The notes under the pieces: generated by a model | The model's database searches: none | What the model saw: only the letters and a program-made list of their open reading frames with translations | Told to the model about the DNA's origin: nothing | Shown here: positions 61,814-64,000 of the stretch, piece after piece | Position numbering within the stretch: position 1 is the first letter of the stretch | How the letters are laid out: each line of letters begins with the position of its first letter | Origin: JAXMAO01 sp046350375 | GTDB lineage: Bacteria > Planctomycetota > Phycisphaerae > UBA1845 > UTPLA1 | Assembly: GCA_046350375.1 (NCBI GenBank) | Contig: JAXMAO010000007.1 | Coordinates: forward strand, 62,001-126,000 | Direction of reading: 5' to 3' | Length of the DNA: 64,000 bases | Program-made: the position numbers and the translations under genes

Positions 61814-64000
61814 ATGATGCCGCACGTTGAAAGTTCTCGCCGTATGCGCGCTGCGCTGCGCGCCGGGCTGTTGGGCGCGCTGATTGCCAGCGCGTTGTGG
61901 GCCGCGCTCGGAATGCAGGCCGGGCAGAGCGAAGGCCCGGTTCCGCCGGGCACACCCATCTCCGCGATTGAATTTGCCGGGCTGCAAGGGGTGACCGATG
62001 CGTTTGCGCGGTCGGTGGTTCAGGCCAGGCCGGGCGACACCTACGACGAACGCGCCATCGAGGCCGACGTGACGCGGCTCATCAAGACCGGCCGGTTCGA
62101 CGACGCGCGGGCCGAGCCGCAGATGCGCGGCGGTCAGGTGGCGATCGTCTTCCGGCTGGTCGAGCGACCGGTGATTGCGTCGGTCGAGCTGGTGGGCAAC
62201 CGCAAGTTCAAGACGAAAGACCTGCTCGGCGAATCGGGGCTGGCGGCGGGTCAGCCGATCAGCGATTACGCGATCAAACAAGCCCAGGTGAACATCGAGC
62301 GGAAGTACAAGGAAGCGGGCTACTACTACGCGGCGGTCGAGATCAGCCGGGCGCGGCTCGAGTCGGAACGGGTCGTGGAGCTTCAGATCCGCGAGGGGCC
62401 GCGGGTGCGCGTGCGGCAGATCCGCTTCGAAGGCAATCACGGCTTCTCGGCGGCGCGGCTGAAGCAGCAGATCGAGACGCACACCTACATCTGGATTTTC
62501 CGCACCGGCGAATATGACGACGAGCGGGCCGAGCGCGACGCCGCGGCCGTCCGCAACTTCTACCGCGACCAGGGCTATCTCGACGCGCGGGTCGGCCACA
62601 AGCCCGAGTTCAGCAACGAGACTGACCTGACGCTCACCTTCACCATCGAAGAGGGCACGCGCTATTCGGTGAAGTCGATCACCTTCCAGGGCAACACGGT
62701 CTTTTCGGCCGAAGACCTGGCCGGCGGAATGCGCCTGCGCTCGGAAGGGCTGTTTCTGGCCGAGAGCCTGCGGCAGGACGTGCGGGCGATCAACGACAAG
62801 TATGGCGCCCAGGGCTACATCTACGCCGACGTGGCGACGAACTGGACCTATGCGAAGGAAGAGGGGTTCGTCGACCTGACGCTCACGATCAATGAGCGCG
62901 GGCAGTTCCGCTTCGGGCGGATCGTGATCCGCGGGAACGCCGCGACGCAGGACAAGGTCGTGCGACGCGAGCTGCGCTTCTTCCCCGAAGAGCTGTACGA
63001 CCTGCCCGCGACGCGCGTGGCCGAGCGGCGGCTAGTCGAGACGCGGCTGTTCAACACGGCGCGGATCGAGCCGGTCGGCGAGCAGCCCGGCGTGCGCGAC
63101 GCACTGGTGCGCGTCGAAGAGGCCGAGACGACCAAGATTCTGTTCGGCGTCGGCGTGACGACCAACAACGGCCTGCTGGGCACGGTGACGATCGAAAACC
63201 GCAACTTCGACCTGTTCGACTGGCCGCGGAACGCGACCGAGTTCTTCAAGGGGCGGGCGTTCCACGGGGCGGGGCAGGTCTTCCGGCTGCAATTCGAGCC
63301 CGGCACCGAGCTGACGCGCGGCCGGATCGACTTCCGCGAGCCCTACCTGCTCGACCTCGACGTCGGCTTCGGCACGAGCCTCTACCTGTTCCAGCGCGAT
63401 CGGAAGGAGTGGGACGAGCGGCGCGTCGGCTTCAACGTGAGCTTCGATCGGCGGTTCCGCGAGGGGCTGCTGAAGAACTGGGCGGCGGAGGCGGCCTTCC
63501 GATTCGAGAATGTCAATATCGGCGGGCTGGATCGCTGGTCGCCGGACGAGGTCCGCCAGACGCGCGGCGACAACTTCCTCAGCACGGTCAAGGGCACGCT
63601 CGTCCGCGACACCACCGACAGCCTGTTCATGCCGACGCGCGGCAACCGGCTGAGCGTTTCCTACGAGCAGGCGTTCGGCGATTACTCGTTCGGCAAGATC
63701 ATCGGCGACGGGGCGCAGCACTTCACCCTGCTGACCGACTCGGTCAACCGCAAGCACATCCTCTCGCTGGGCGGCACGATCGGCCAGATCGTCGGCGACG
63801 CGCCGCCGTTCGAGCGCTTCTTCGGCGGCGGCATCGGGTCGATCCGCGGGTTCGAGTTCCGCGGCGTCAGCCCCCGCTCGGGCTGGCTGATGCGGGCGCG
63901 CGACCGCGTCGGCGGCGACTTCGAGCTGCTCGCCAACGCCGAGTACAGCTTCCCGCTGATCGGCGAGACGGTGCGCGGCGTGGCGTTTCTGGACATGGGG
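61814..64000 (+). CDS. bamA: Outer-membrane assembly factor BamA, C-terminus cut by the window edge
   Basis: BamA inserts beta-barrel proteins into the outer membrane. The frame opens at ATG 61814 (a second ATG is at 61817; GAGG lies just upstream) and is open for 729 codons to the edge. After a signal peptide (LRAGLLGALIASALWAALG) there are five POTRA domains at about 45-120, 120-200, 200-300, 300-380 and 380-450, with the GNRKF-, GNHGF-, GNTVF- and GNAAT-type strands marking each. The Omp85 barrel then starts (LFGVGVTTNNGLLG). The conserved barrel motif appears as IRGFEFRGVSPR. About 80-120 residues are probably missing. The gene shows that this organism has a diderm envelope. Confidence 0.95.
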   Translation, partial: MMPHVESSRRMRAALRAGLLGALIASALWAALGMQAGQSEGPVPPGTPISAIEFAGLQGVTDAFARSVVQARPGDTYDERAIEADVTRLIKTGRFDDARAEPQMRGGQVAIVFRLVERPVIASVELVGNRKFKTKDLLGESGLAAGQPISDYAIKQAQVNIERKYKEAGYYYAAVEISRARLESERVVELQIREGPRVRVRQIRFEGNHGFSAARLKQQIETHTYIWIFRTGEYDDERAERDAAAVRNFYRDQGYLDARVGHKPEFSNETDLTLTFTIEEGTRYSVKSITFQGNTVFSAEDLAGGMRLRSEGLFLAESLRQDVRAINDKYGAQGYIYADVATNWTYAKEEGFVDLTLTINERGQFRFGRIVIRGNAATQDKVVRRELRFFPEELYDLPATRVAERRLVETRLFNTARIEPVGEQPGVRDALVRVEEAETTKILFGVGVTTNNGLLGTVTIENRNFDLFDWPRNATEFFKGRAFHGAGQVFRLQFEPGTELTRGRIDFREPYLLDLDVGFGTSLYLFQRDRKEWDERRVGFNVSFDRRFREGLLKNWAAEAAFRFENVNIGGLDRWSPDEVRQTRGDNFLSTVKGTLVRDTTDSLFMPTRGNRLSVSYEQAFGDYSFGKIIGDGAQHFTLLTDSVNRKHILSLGGTIGQIVGDAPPFERFFGGGIGSIRGFEFRGVSPRSGWLMRARDRVGGDFELLANAEYSFPLIGETVRGVAFLDMG

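Overview
The window is a 64 kb piece of a very G+C-rich bacterial chromosome. Gene content points to Planctomycetota, perhaps a Phycisphaerae-like lineage. The evidence is secreted proteins with PEP-CTERM tails, dockerin-like calcium loops, kelch and cysteine-aspartate repeats, together with a DUF1844 protein, a GH10-like protein of planctomycete type, a BlaI/BlaR1 pair, the futalosine menaquinone route and BamA. No phage, plasmid, insertion sequence, CRISPR array or rRNA operon was seen. The accessory content is mostly the secretome.

Layout. 1-7.4 kb: truncated repeat protein, tRNA-Lys, DoxX-like protein, proS, a GH10-fold protein without the usual catalytic glutamates, and a large lipoprotein. 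7.6-12.7 kb: dnaE, trxA and a CPBP membrane protease. 12.6-19.0 kb, all minus strand: two degenerate receiver-like signalling proteins (one an active-looking diguanylate cyclase), ychF, rimO, an FHA-like membrane protein and a zinc-ribbon protein. 19.2-24 kb: dacB, a DUF1844 protein, a broken amidohydrolase gene and mqnC. 24.3-33.4 kb: a metalloprotease with about twelve D-C-N-x-N repeats, an MFS-PlsC fusion, blaI-blaR1 and a GT87 glycosyltransferase. 33.5-37.1 kb: a lipoprotein, then a probable operon of a fibre-like protein, a PI-PLC-like enzyme and a dockerin-like protein. 37.2-42.8 kb: arginase, OPT peptide transporter and S46 dipeptidyl-peptidase, all on the minus strand. 42.8-49 kb: two large secreted proteins. 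49-57 kb: GAF/HD-GYP, a conserved secreted protein, rpmA, obgE, PEP-CTERM protein, acpS and polA. 57-64 kb: a second PEP-CTERM protein, a kelch protein, a membrane glycosyltransferase-like gene, tRNA-Leu and bamA (running off the end).

How the genes fit together. Housekeeping functions (replication, translation, ribosome assembly, outer-membrane assembly) alternate with secreted or envelope proteins. Synthesis and breakdown of cyclic-di-GMP are both represented. The arginase-OPT-S46 block looks like a peptide and arginine utilisation module. mqnC and the adjacent broken deaminase belong to futalosine menaquinone synthesis.

Sequence quality matters here. At least five genes are interrupted by frameshifts: three look like single extra bases in short G/C runs, and two are dense clusters of 0.8-1.1 kb. 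Assembly error is as likely as real decay. Several promoters share a TTG-type -35, a 16-17 base spacer and TATCAT as the -10.
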